Shown here in pieces: positions 1-7,479 of a DNA stretch of 64,000 nt. The notes under the pieces are model-generated. The model was not told where the DNA came from and searched no databases. It saw only the letters and a program-made list of their open reading frames with translations. Each line of letters starts with the position of its first letter. Position 1 is the first letter of the stretch. Source of the stretch: CABMKH01 sp040797625 (lineage in GTDB: Bacteria; Bacillota; Clostridia; Tissierellales; Tissierellaceae); NCBI GenBank assembly GCA_052067355.1, contig JBQHQH010000001.1:316565-380564 (forward strand), given 5' to 3'. The position numbers were made by a program, and so were the translations under genes.

Positions 1-425
1 TTCTTTGCAGCATTTCCCGATCTAATCTCCTGAGTAAATCTCAAAATTCCAGATATAATTACCATGGCCAATATAATCCCTACAGTAGTATAATCCTTAT
101 CTATATCAGTTACTAATATAATATCAGTAAAAGCTGATACTACTGCTAAACCTATCAATATCATAGTAAATGGATTTACAAAAGCCTCAATTATTCTCTT
201 TAATATACTATCTTCTTTTTTAAAATCTACAATATTTTCTCCATACCTTTCTCTTGCAGAATCTACTTGTGCTTCTGTCTTTCCATTTTTAGAACTATCT
301 AAGGCTTCATATACCTTTTCAATCTCAAATTTGGACGCATTTAATAATCTATTGTTGATTTCATCTCGTTTTACACGATCTTCAACAATATCTTTTAAAA
401 TTACTCTATCTGCTTTTTTGTTCAT
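1..425 (-). CDS. mgtA: Magnesium-translocating P-type ATPase, N-terminal part (runs off window start)
   Basis: The reading frame starts at an ATG (complement of 423-425) preceded by AGGAGTG and stays open to the window edge, giving the first 141 residues. They contain the cation-ATPase N-terminal domain (ARERYGENIV, near residues 57-66). Two membrane segments follow, near 80-105 and 113-130, with a Gly-rich cytosolic turn (EIRSGNAAK) at the cut. This is the start of an MgtA/MgtB type P-type ATPase, which imports Mg2+ across the cytoplasmic membrane. The phosphorylation site and the rest of the enzyme lie outside the window. The M-box leader directly upstream independently supports a Mg2+ role, so expression should rise when intracellular Mg2+ is low. 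A 28-codon ORF lies between the leader and this gene. Confidence 0.9.
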   Translation of the reverse strand, partial: MNKKADRVILKDIVEDRVKRDEINNRLLNASKFEIEKVYEALDSSKNGKTEAQVDSARERYGENIVDFKKEDSILKRIIEAFVNPFTMILIGLAVVSAFTDIILVTDIDKDYTTVGIILAMVIISGILRFTQEIRSGNAAK

Positions 426-445
426 TTTTTTCACTCCTATCTAGC

Positions 446-532
446 TTATCTTTGAAATTCCTTTAAATAAGCAAAGGTGCATTGAATTAACACAACCTCA
501 CTTATATTATTACCTCCAGGCTCACCGTCCAT
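446..532 (-). CDS. Candidate 28-residue small protein or leader peptide upstream of mgtA
   Basis: An ATG at 532 (complement) is preceded by an AAAGGGGG ribosome binding site. It opens a 28-codon frame beginning MDGEPGGNN and ending KEFQR, stopping 20 bases before the mgtA start codon. It sits after the M-box terminator, so it is transcribed only on read-through, together with mgtA. The middle (ISEVVLIQCTFAYL) is moderately hydrophobic. There is no proline run like that of the Salmonella MgtL leader peptide. It could be a translated leader, a small partner protein of MgtA, or a chance ORF. The good Shine-Dalgarno and the position make it plausible; no homology is claimed. Confidence 0.45.
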   Translation of the reverse strand: MDGEPGGNNISEVVLIQCTFAYLKEFQR

Positions 533-560
533 TCAATACACCCCCTTTCAATAAAAGTAT

Positions 561-599
561 ATAATAAAAAACTCCATGCATCTCAAACGATGCATGGAG
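561..599 (-). terminator. Intrinsic terminator of the M-box leader
   Basis: The stem 572-580/591-599 (CTCCATGCA with TGCATGGAG) is followed on the minus strand by a run of T. The loop side contains TCGTTTGAG. This is the exact complement of CTCAAACGA at the 3' end of the aptamer (complement of about 636-644), giving a ready antiterminator alternative. Confidence 0.85.
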
Positions 600-634
600 C
601 AATAATCTCAATATCAAAATCAATATTAATCTTA

Positions 635-782
635 TCTCGTTTGAGCTTTAGCTCTGTGAGGCGGTGAAATTACATTATTTGTTGCCTTGAATCGACAACA
701 ACTGTTCAAACCAGCTAATAGTGTCTCCACTATTTCGCGGCAGTAATCCATATCCTCATAGTAGCCTTACTTACCGAGTATT
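635..782 (-). promoter_or_regulatory. M-box (ykoK-type) Mg2+ riboswitch aptamer
   Basis: On the minus strand the leader shows the conserved M-box blocks in order: GGTAAGTAAGGCTACTATGA, then ATGGATTACTGCCGC, then ACCGCC-type pairing near 660 and GAGCTAAAGCTC at the 3' end. It lies upstream of a Mg2+ P-type ATPase, the standard M-box target. In the known class, Mg2+ binding stabilises the aptamer and favours the downstream terminator. Here the aptamer 3' strand can pair with the terminator loop, which fits a transcription-termination switch that is off at high Mg2+. Confidence 0.88.
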
Positions 783-803
783 CTATTTTTCTATCGCTTA
801 TAC

Positions 804-831
804 ATATTATCATACTAAAACTTATTGTCAA
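804..831 (-). promoter_or_regulatory. Sigma-A-type promoter for the M-box/mgtA transcript
   Basis: On the minus strand there is TTGACA (complement of 826-831), a 16-base spacer and TAATAT (complement of 804-809). The predicted start lies a few bases before the aptamer. Confidence 0.7.
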
Positions 832-890
832 GGATTATTTTTAAAAATTATAATACTGTATCTTGTTATAATTATTTACTATAACCACAT

Positions 891-1649
891 CTATTTGGCA
901 GCAACAGCCTCAAAAGTAACTATCTCTTCAGGATTTGAAGGATATTTCCCTAGTTTATAATCTGAAGAGATCATGATGTCTTTAAATCCAATACTTTCAA
1001 GTATCAATTTAAACTCTTCTATCCCATACCATCTTAATGGAAAATATTCCAACTCAGTCTGCAAAAGTACCCCTTCACGCCATCTTTCATATCTTCCATG
1101 AGAAATAGTATATTGATTTATATAGTCAACTTCTACAACTTTATTCTCTAATGTAATTATATCTCCATTAGAACATTCCCAAGTTTTTGTGGAAACTATA
1201 CCTATTGAGATATCAGTTTGTAAAGATATGTCAAGAATCAATCTACCACCATCAGATAAATGATTATAAAAATTCTGCAATGCTTTTAATGACTCTTCTC
1301 TCCTATATAGTAATAGAAAAGTTCCCGTTGGTACTATAATGGCATCATATTTAGTATCTAATGAGAAAAATTCCATTCTTTCCTCAAAGAGTTTAGGATG
1401 CAAACCTCTTTTTTGACAATTATTCTTACATATATTCAGCATATCTTTTGAACTATCAAATCCATCAACATTTAGTCCATTTTCTAAAAGAGGAATCAAT
1501 ATACGCCCTGTACCTGTTGCTGGTTCTAGAATGGCTCCTTTACAAGACTCCAATCTATCCATATAAAATTCCACATCTCCAAAAGAATGACCTATGGGCT
1601 TATCCATATCATATATCTCTGAAGATAATCTACCATAATAACTTAGCAT
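891..1649 (-). CDS. Class I SAM-dependent methyltransferase
   Basis: This 252-residue protein has the Rossmann methyltransferase motif I, LEPATGTGRILIPLLENG, near residues 41-58. It is followed by an acidic strand end (VDGFDSS) and a motif III/IV region (YDAIIVPTGTFLLL). This is the Methyltransf_25-like layout of small-molecule methyltransferases. It should transfer a methyl group from S-adenosylmethionine to an unknown cytosolic acceptor. The start is an ATG with an upstream AAGAAGGTGATAAG. It lies 20 bases downstream of the lipoprotein gene on the same strand, so the two may share a transcript. The substrate cannot be read from sequence. Confidence 0.85.
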   Translation of the reverse strand: MLSYYGRLSSEIYDMDKPIGHSFGDVEFYMDRLESCKGAILEPATGTGRILIPLLENGLNVDGFDSSKDMLNICKNNCQKRGLHPKLFEERMEFFSLDTKYDAIIVPTGTFLLLYRREESLKALQNFYNHLSDGGRLILDISLQTDISIGIVSTKTWECSNGDIITLENKVVEVDYINQYTISHGRYERWREGVLLQTELEYFPLRWYGIEEFKLILESIGFKDIMISSDYKLGKYPSNPEEIVTFEAVAAK

Positions 1650-1669
1650 ATCTTATCACCTTCTTTAAT

Positions 1670-2272
1670 TTATTTAAATAAATCAATTTCTAATTTCTTC
1701 CCCCATAATCCCCCACTTATAGCTTTAGTAAAATCATCATCTATATTAATTTTCCAAGTTTTCCCTTCTCTTTGGAATGATATTTCAACATCATAGATTT
1801 TCCTATTATCTTCAGCATTTTTAATTGCTTCTATATATGGATCGTCTGCATCTATATAATTTAACATCTCAGAGTCAATTCTACTCAAATCCCGATTTGA
1901 AATTTTAGTTTTGATAACTGCACTATTTTCATCTCCATGGATATCTTCTATCTCATATGAAAGATATTTAAAGACATACTCTATATATTCTTTAGATTCT
2001 CCATCTAAATTATCTCCAAAATATACATTGTCCTTATATAGGATGATTCCTTTTTTTACTTCAGGATAAATAACACAACTATTGAATGTCTTCGCATCAG
2101 CTTCAATTAAAGCTGTCATGGCTGTTTCCAATGTTTCTTGTGATGTTTTAGTATTTAAAGTTTCAATTGAATCTAGTGGTATATCATTAGCAGCAGTATT
2201 TGAACATGCTGATAATGAAAATGTAATTACCATACTAAGCAATACAAAGTAAATTTTGATGATTTTTTTCAA
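1670..2272 (-). CDS. Putative lipoprotein of unknown function
   Basis: A TTG start with GGGGCGGAG upstream gives 200 residues. The N-terminus is a lipoprotein signal peptide: KK, a hydrophobic stretch and the lipobox LSAC with Cys near residue 23. The mature part is charged, with a helical N-terminal third (LETAMTALIEADAKTF) and alternating strands towards the C-terminus (VEISFQREGKTWKI). This resembles the Clostridial and Bacillus lipoproteins annotated as DUF4878 or DUF5105-like, an NTF2-like fold. It is likely anchored on the outer face of the membrane. No enzymatic motif is seen. Confidence 0.75.
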   Translation of the reverse strand: MKKIIKIYFVLLSMVITFSLSACSNTAANDIPLDSIETLNTKTSQETLETAMTALIEADAKTFNSCVIYPEVKKGIILYKDNVYFGDNLDGESKEYIEYVFKYLSYEIEDIHGDENSAVIKTKISNRDLSRIDSEMLNYIDADDPYIEAIKNAEDNRKIYDVEISFQREGKTWKINIDDDFTKAISGGLWGKKLEIDLFK

Positions 2273-2480
2273 TATTGACTCCGCCCCTTTATATTCGTAC
2301 CCTTTATATTATATTGTTTAAAATGTAAATCACTTAGCCTAGATAATATAATATTTAGATAACATAGTCAATCTAAATATATTAAACTTTTATTAATATT
2401 TTAAAATTATACTCATAAGGAATTAATTTCTCTTAATCTCTATTTACATAACAACTTATATTTAATTTTATAAGTATCTA

Positions 2481-2507
2481 AAACCCGTCAAATCTGACGG
2501 GTTTTTG
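2481..2507. terminator. Bidirectional-looking intrinsic terminator after the MATE gene
   Basis: The stem AAACCCGTCA/TGACGGGTTT has a 4-base loop and is followed by T residues on both strands. It ends the MarR-MATE transcript on the minus strand. The rest of the 2273-2611 gap is AT-rich, and I see no gene in it. Confidence 0.8.
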
Positions 2508-2611
2508 AATCAATATTTATTATTTAAATCAACCTTTTTAATATACCTACCTGACCTATTTGTAAACAGGGATAAATTCAAAAGTATATACTATTCTTAA
2601 AATCACTAAGT

Positions 2612-3991
2612 CTATTTACTATTATATGATAATTTATTTGGTATATCTTTCAAAATTGAGCTAAAATCTTTATAGAATAATATTCCTGTAACCATTGATG
2701 CTATTATATCTGATATTGGCTCTGATAGAAACACTGCAAATACCTTATCTGACATAATCCTAGGCAATATAAGCACAAGAGGTATAAGCAAAAACACCTT
2801 TCTAAGTAGTGCTAAAAATAGAGAAGTCTTAGAATTTCCTAATGCAATAAATGTCTGTTGACAGGCAATCTGTATACCTAGTGCAAATGCTCCTGCCATA
2901 TATACCCTAAGTCCCCATGCAGCCATATCTATTATAGCCTTATCATTGGTAAACATCTTTGAAAACAGTTGTGGAGCCATCATCATAACTAGCCAAAATA
3001 ATGTACTATAACCGACTGCTGAAATAAATAGATATTTAAATGTATCTTTTACCCTTTCCACTTTCCCAGCACCATAATTATAACTCAGTATAGGCTGTGC
3101 TCCTTGAGTCAATCCCGATAATGGCAGGAATGTAAATTGCATAGCAGCCGATAATATTGTCATTGTACCTACTGCTACATCTCCACCATATTTCTGTAAA
3201 TTGGAGTTAAATGCTATGATAATAAAACTTTCTGTTATCTGCATTACAAAAGGAGATAGTCCCAATAATAGCACTGGCTTCATTATATCCCAATCTAGTT
3301 TGAGATTTTTTCTTTTTAATTTTAAATTTGTCTTATCTCCCCTTAAAAAATAAATTATCCAAACAGCCGATACTGCCTGAGATATAACTGTTGCTAATGC
3401 TGCACCTTTTACATTCATTTTAAGTCCATATATAAATATAGGGTCCAATACTATGTTTATAATAGCACCTATTGACACAGTAATCATACTAATTTTTGCA
3501 AAACCTTGAGAACTTATAAAAGGATTCATTCCAATGGCCAATTGGACAAATATCGTCCCCAAGGTATATATCTGCATATACTCTAGTGCATAAGGCAATG
3601 TCTTTTCACTTGCTCCAAATAAGACTAATAGTTTTTCGTTAAATATTAAAAATAATATGGTCAATATAATCGATATTCCAATTAAGGATACAAAACAATT
3701 TCCCATAATCTTTTCTGCACCTTCATCATCCTTTTCTCCCATCTTGATAGAAGCCCTTGGTGCTCCTCCTATACCTATTAGTGCGGAAAATGCTGATATT
3801 ATGATCAAAAGTGGTGCTGTAACACCTACCCCAGTTAATGCATCTCCACCGATTTCTGGAATATGGCCTATATACATCCTATCTACCATATTATAAAGTA
3901 AACTCACAAGCTGACCTATGATAGCTGGTATGGCTAGTGAAAATAATAAACTCTTTACATTTTCTACACCTAACCGATTTTCTTTTTGCAC
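2612..3991 (-). CDS. MATE family multidrug efflux transporter
   Basis: This 459-residue, strongly hydrophobic protein has about twelve membrane segments arranged as two pseudo-repeats. It has the MATE signatures PAIIGQLVSLLYNMVDRMYIG near the N-terminus, GALIFMxxG-like IGIGGAP, and LTQGAQPILSYNYGAG at the start of the second half. MATE proteins export cationic drugs and metabolites in exchange for Na+ or H+. The best family fit is the MepA/NorM branch. The start is a GTG with AGGGGATAG upstream. It is the second gene of a two-gene unit, 12 bases behind the MarR gene, which suggests drug-inducible expression by relief of repression. Confidence 0.9.
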   Translation of the reverse strand: MQKENRLGVENVKSLLFSLAIPAIIGQLVSLLYNMVDRMYIGHIPEIGGDALTGVGVTAPLLIIISAFSALIGIGGAPRASIKMGEKDDEGAEKIMGNCFVSLIGISIILTILFLIFNEKLLVLFGASEKTLPYALEYMQIYTLGTIFVQLAIGMNPFISSQGFAKISMITVSIGAIINIVLDPIFIYGLKMNVKGAALATVISQAVSAVWIIYFLRGDKTNLKLKRKNLKLDWDIMKPVLLLGLSPFVMQITESFIIIAFNSNLQKYGGDVAVGTMTILSAAMQFTFLPLSGLTQGAQPILSYNYGAGKVERVKDTFKYLFISAVGYSTLFWLVMMMAPQLFSKMFTNDKAIIDMAAWGLRVYMAGAFALGIQIACQQTFIALGNSKTSLFLALLRKVFLLIPLVLILPRIMSDKVFAVFLSEPISDIIASMVTGILFYKDFSSILKDIPNKLSYNSK

Positions 3992-4003
3992 TCTATCTAT
4001 CCC

Positions 4004-4453
4004 CTATTCTATTTCAATACTCTTTATATTATTTAGCATCTTGTTGTTTATCTTCAAAAACAGCTTTAAATCCTCAGGATCTAAATCCTTAATTAATTCT
4101 TCCTTGAATTTTTCATTTAATGCTTTTATTTCCCAAATTATATCGTATTCTTCATTTGCAATTTTGAGGTATACGGATCTACCATCTGTGATATTCTCCT
4201 CTAATTCAATTAGATTTTTACTCTTAAGCAGACCAACAGCACGTGATACTAATCCTTTGGATATCCCTCTATGCATACTGATCATACTTGCTGTAACATC
4301 CCTATCCATATTGTTTATTAAGAATGTCAACACATCTATTTCTGCCGGTGTCAAGTTAAATTCTGACATTGATTTTTCAATATAATCTTTATATTTTTTT
4401 ATTATTTGAAAATAGATATAAAAAATATTAGTTTCTTCTCTATAAAATGACAC
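4004..4453 (-). CDS. MarR family transcriptional regulator
   Basis: This 149-residue protein has a central winged helix-turn-helix (LTPAEIDVLTFLINNMDRDVTASMISMHRGISKGLVSRAVGLL, about residues 34-76) and helical dimerisation ends. The basic wing includes ITDGRSVYLKI, close to the MarR DxRxxxxxLT signature. The GTG start is preceded by an excellent AAGGAGGGAATAAA. It almost certainly represses itself and the MATE pump. Two matching 18-base palindromes (TAGTT-N8-AACTA) sit just upstream of its start, overlapping the likely promoter. Confidence 0.9.
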   Translation of the reverse strand: MSFYREETNIFYIYFQIIKKYKDYIEKSMSEFNLTPAEIDVLTFLINNMDRDVTASMISMHRGISKGLVSRAVGLLKSKNLIELEENITDGRSVYLKIANEEYDIIWEIKALNEKFKEELIKDLDPEDLKLFLKINNKMLNNIKSIEIE

Positions 4454-4472
4454 TTTATTCCCTCCTTAAATA

Positions 4473-4527
4473 TAGTTGACTTTTAAACTATATTTAGCTT
4501 ATAACAATTTAGTTCAAAAGTCAACTA
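4473..4527 (-). promoter_or_regulatory. Paired MarR operators over the marR-MATE promoter
   Basis: Two copies of TAGTT-N8-AACTA occur at 4473-4490 and 4510-4527. Their starts are 37 bases apart, about 3.5 helical turns. In addition, 4473-4484 and 4516-4527 form a perfect 12-base inverted repeat. On the minus strand a TTGACT element lies inside the second site, so binding would block the promoter. Confidence 0.75.
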
Positions 4528-4528
4528 C

Positions 4529-4660
4529 GATAATTTAGGCAGATCGTGGACAAAGAAGAGCCATAAACATTGCTGTCAGTCTGCCTGTACCCTGAGCCTA
4601 ATAGTGGTGAGACAGACAATATAAAACTATCTATCGAAGAATCTTCTTTTTTAAATCGGG
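4529..4660. other. GC-richer block, candidate structured RNA or remnant
   Basis: About 100 bases here are near 50% GC inside a 30% GC surround. On the plus strand AGGCAGA (about 4534-4540) can pair with TCTGCCT (about 4580-4586). That same segment can instead pair, as GTCTG, with CAGAC further down, giving two mutually exclusive hairpins. The block ends with GAAG-AAT-CTTC followed by six T on the plus strand, a weak terminator. No protein frame or known riboswitch is recognised. Confidence 0.35.
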
Positions 4661-4678
4661 AATTGTAAGTTATCATAT

Positions 4679-4718
4679 AAAAAAAGTACTATCTAATTCT
4701 CCATGAACTAGATAGTAC
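4679..4718 (-). terminator. Terminator of the siderophore ABC operon
   Basis: The perfect 10-base stem GTACTATCTA/TAGATAGTAC (4686-4695/4709-4718) is followed by seven T on the minus strand, 50 bases after the substrate-binding protein gene. Confidence 0.88.
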
Positions 4719-4767
4719 ATCTCCACTTAAATATAGAAATCAGTTTACGCCAATTATTGAATAGATA

Positions 4768-5760
4768 TTATTTTTCAAATATAGTTTCTACATCTTCTAT
4801 CATCTTTTCTGTAGCCTTAATTCCACCAGAGGCAACGTACCAAGTAGGTGAATCTAAGTAGACTATGTTTCCTTCTGTATATGCCTTAGTAGACTTTATA
4901 ATATCATTATCTAGAGTTTGCTTAGCAGATACGTCTCCACCTGCAATTACAGATCTATCCATGATAAAGAGATAATCTGGATTTTTTTCTAAAATATATT
5001 CAAAGCTTATCTTTTGTCCATGGGTACTAGATTCAATATTTTCATCTACTGGCTTTATACCAAATTCATCATATAGCACTCCAAATCTAGAACCTATTCC
5101 ATAAGCCCTAAGCTCTCCATCGTTAGCCATCACAAATAGTCCTGTGTTGTCACTTTCATTTGCCTTTGCATGAAGTTCTTGTATCTTTTTATCCAATTGA
5201 GCAATTCTCTCATTTATATTGTCTTCATCATTAAAGATCTTTCCTAGAATATTTAAGTTCTCTTTAAAAGAATTCATATAATCTCCACCATCTATAGCCA
5301 TATAGATAGTATTTCCTATTTCATTAAATTCCTCATATAATTTTGCCTGTCTAGCAGAAATTATCATAAGATCTGGCTCTAGTTCAAATATCTTCTCAAA
5401 GTTTGGCTCTTGTAGAGTGCCTACATCTACATAACTCTCTTCCTTATACTTTTCTAAATAATCAGGAACACTTTTCTTAGGTAAACCTACTATATGATCT
5501 CCATAGCCCATCTCTTCTATAGCATCCAAAATACCATAGTCAAAAACTATTACTTTTTCAGGAATTTCTTTAAGCTCTACCTTTCCATATTCATGCTCGA
5601 TAACTACATTATATTCTTGGTCTTTTATATCTCCTTCTACTTCTCCTACTACAGGACTATCCTCTATATCTTTAGATTGTTTTTCATTTCCACAAGCCAC
5701 GAGAGAAAAAACTGCCACTAAACTGATTAACAAGAATAAAATTTTCTTATTGATTTTCAT
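4768..5760 (-). CDS. Siderophore ABC transporter substrate-binding lipoprotein (YclQ/FatB-like)
   Basis: This 330-residue protein has a lipoprotein signal (SLVACG lipobox, Cys at residue 23), a short acidic linker, then a class III iron-siderophore-binding fold. Typical features are HEYGKVELKEIPEKVIVFDYGILDAIEEMG, VDVGTLQEPNFEKIFELEPDLMIIS and a C-terminal GGIKATEKMIEDV. It captures a ferric siderophore outside the membrane and hands it to the two permeases encoded just upstream. The gene order permease-permease-ATPase-binding protein is that of Bacillus subtilis yclNOPQ (petrobactin). The exact ligand here is unknown. It is the last gene of the operon. Confidence 0.88.
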   Translation of the reverse strand: MKINKKILFLLISLVAVFSLVACGNEKQSKDIEDSPVVGEVEGDIKDQEYNVVIEHEYGKVELKEIPEKVIVFDYGILDAIEEMGYGDHIVGLPKKSVPDYLEKYKEESYVDVGTLQEPNFEKIFELEPDLMIISARQAKLYEEFNEIGNTIYMAIDGGDYMNSFKENLNILGKIFNDEDNINERIAQLDKKIQELHAKANESDNTGLFVMANDGELRAYGIGSRFGVLYDEFGIKPVDENIESSTHGQKISFEYILEKNPDYLFIMDRSVIAGGDVSAKQTLDNDIIKSTKAYTEGNIVYLDSPTWYVASGGIKATEKMIEDVETIFEK

Positions 5761-5773
5761 TTTTTAACCTCCA

Positions 5774-6529
5774 TTAAAAATAGACACAAAGTCTTTTATT
5801 ATTTATATTTGTCACAGTGAAATCCAAATCATATATACACTTTAAGGTATAGTTATTTATGATCTCATCTACTCTATTATGTTCTACCACTTTTCCATCT
5901 TTAAGAGCTAAAATATAATCTGAATAGACAGATGCAAAGTTGATGTCATGGATTACTATGATTATAGTCTTCTTCAATTTTTCAACTAGATCTCTTAGTA
6001 TTTTCATAATCTCTACGGAATGTTTCATATCTAGATTATTTAAAGGTTCGTCCAAGAGAATATATTCTGTATCTTGAGCCAATACCATGGCTATATATGC
6101 CCTCTGTTTCTGTCCACCACTGAGCTGATCTAGATATCTATCTTCTATATCTTTTAACTTCATGTACTTTATGGCTTTATCTATATACTCTTCATCTTCC
6201 TTCGTAAGCTTTCCTTGATTATGTGGAAATCTACCAAAAGCTACTAGTTCTCTTATGGTAAGCCTTATATTGATGTTATTAGATTGTCTTAGAATCCCTA
6301 TCTTTTTAGAAAGCTCCTTATTATTCCAATCTTCTAGTCTTATTCCATCTATGACTACTTCTCCATCATAGTCTTTCATTATCCTTGAAATAATAGATAG
6401 AAGAGTCGACTTTCCTGCTCCATTAGGCCCAATAAAAGATGTGATACTTTCTTTTTTTATATCTAAAGACACATCATTGAGAACTTTTTTATCTCCATAG
6501 GTCTTAGATACATTTCTAATTTCTATCAA
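5774..6529 (-). CDS. Iron-siderophore ABC transporter ATP-binding protein (YclP-like)
   Basis: This 251-residue ABC ATPase has Walker A GPNGAGKS (about residues 33-40), the signature LSGGQKQRA, Walker B YILLDEPLNNLD and the switch His in IHD. It belongs to the FepC/FhuC branch and drives import of ferric siderophores by the neighbouring permeases. The start is a TTG preceded by AGGGGATAAG. It overlaps the upstream permease gene by four bases, which implies translational coupling. Confidence 0.9.
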   Translation of the reverse strand: MIEIRNVSKTYGDKKVLNDVSLDIKKESITSFIGPNGAGKSTLLSIISRIMKDYDGEVVIDGIRLEDWNNKELSKKIGILRQSNNINIRLTIRELVAFGRFPHNQGKLTKEDEEYIDKAIKYMKLKDIEDRYLDQLSGGQKQRAYIAMVLAQDTEYILLDEPLNNLDMKHSVEIMKILRDLVEKLKKTIIIVIHDINFASVYSDYILALKDGKVVEHNRVDEIINNYTLKCIYDLDFTVTNINNKRLCVYF

Positions 6530-7479
6530 CTTATCCCCTCCTTTACTAATAAAAATATGAAGTAAATTCCACCTACTAAATTGATAATCACGCTAATTGG
6601 AGTTCCAAAATTTAAAACTTTTTCAATTATAAACTGTCCCCCAATTAAAAATACAATGCTTATCAAACTAGATAATATTATTAAGTGGCTATGTCTATAA
6701 GTTTTGCCAAGCTGTCGAGACAAGTTTACTACCAATAAGCCTAAAAATGTTATTGGACCTACTAATGCTGTAGAAACAGATACCAGTAAAGACACTATAA
6801 TAAGTAATCTTTCATTTAATCTATCATATTCTACACCTAGATTAATAGCTTGATCTCTTCCAAGAGATAGTACATCTAGATTCCTATCATTTTTATAGAT
6901 ATATATAAAAGACAGGATTATCACAAAGGAAGAAATCAATAAAATATTACTATTTATTACATTAAAACTAGCATACATCTTGTCCTGCACATGTAAAAAT
7001 TCATTTGGGTCTATAGCCATCTGCATAAATGAACCTAGACTTTCAAATAAAGTTCCCATGATAATTCCTACTAGTAATAACTTCATTAAATTGTTATTAG
7101 TCTTTTTAAAGAGATATTTAAAAAGAAAAAGAGAAAAAAAGATCATCAACATAACTGATATTATAAAGTTCAAATTATGAGCTACAGCAAGTTTACTATT
7201 CACTCCTAATAGAAAAATCATACTGGTTTGGATTAATATATACAGAGAATCAAGCCCCAATATACTAGGAGTTAAAATACGATTATCCATCACTGTTTGA
7301 AATATCAGTGAAGATGTGCTAATAGCTATACCCATCATAACTATAGCCATGACTCTAGGTATTCTCTTTGATAGAGCATATTTATAATTTTTTTCATTTA
7401 ATCCAGTAAATAGGAATAGGGATATTAACACTATTAATAAAATTAATAACAATATTATGATTTTATTCTCTCTCATCAT
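6526..7479 (-). CDS. Iron-siderophore ABC transporter permease (YclO-like)
   Basis: This 317-residue FecCD-family membrane protein has about nine membrane segments. The conserved stretch GPITFLGLLVVNLSRQLGKTYRH is the coupling-helix region that contacts the ATPase. It is the second permease of the pair and should form a heterodimer with the product of 7476-8423. Starts and stops overlap on both sides (ATGA type), so the permeases and ATPase look translationally coupled. Confidence 0.9.
   Translation of the reverse strand: MMRENKIIILLLILLIVLISLFLFTGLNEKNYKYALSKRIPRVMAIVMMGIAISTSSLIFQTVMDNRILTPSILGLDSLYILIQTSMIFLLGVNSKLAVAHNLNFIISVMLMIFFSLFLFKYLFKKTNNNLMKLLLVGIIMGTLFESLGSFMQMAIDPNEFLHVQDKMYASFNVINSNILLISSFVIILSFIYIYKNDRNLDVLSLGRDQAINLGVEYDRLNERLLIIVSLLVSVSTALVGPITFLGLLVVNLSRQLGKTYRHSHLIILSSLISIVFLIGGQFIIEKVLNFGTPISVIINLVGGIYFIFLLVKEGIS

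Noticed and set aside
721..960. Plus-strand frame of 79 codons over the M-box leader and methyltransferase end
   Set aside because: It lies on the riboswitch and the 3' end of a good gene, has no ribosome binding site and looks compositionally random.
1448..1681. Plus-strand frame opposite the methyltransferase gene
   Set aside because: A shadow of a confident gene; no recognisable domain and no start signal.
3918..4385. Plus-strand frame of 155 codons opposite MATE/MarR
   Set aside because: Rich in Ile, Phe and Ser as expected for the antisense of Asp/Lys-rich sequence, and it covers a clear MarR gene.
4529..4660. Possible NiCo (czcD) or other named riboswitch
   Set aside because: Some short stretches look alike (ACAGGCAG), but the conserved cores and helices of NiCo or guanidine riboswitches cannot be laid out, so I kept it only as an unnamed candidate.
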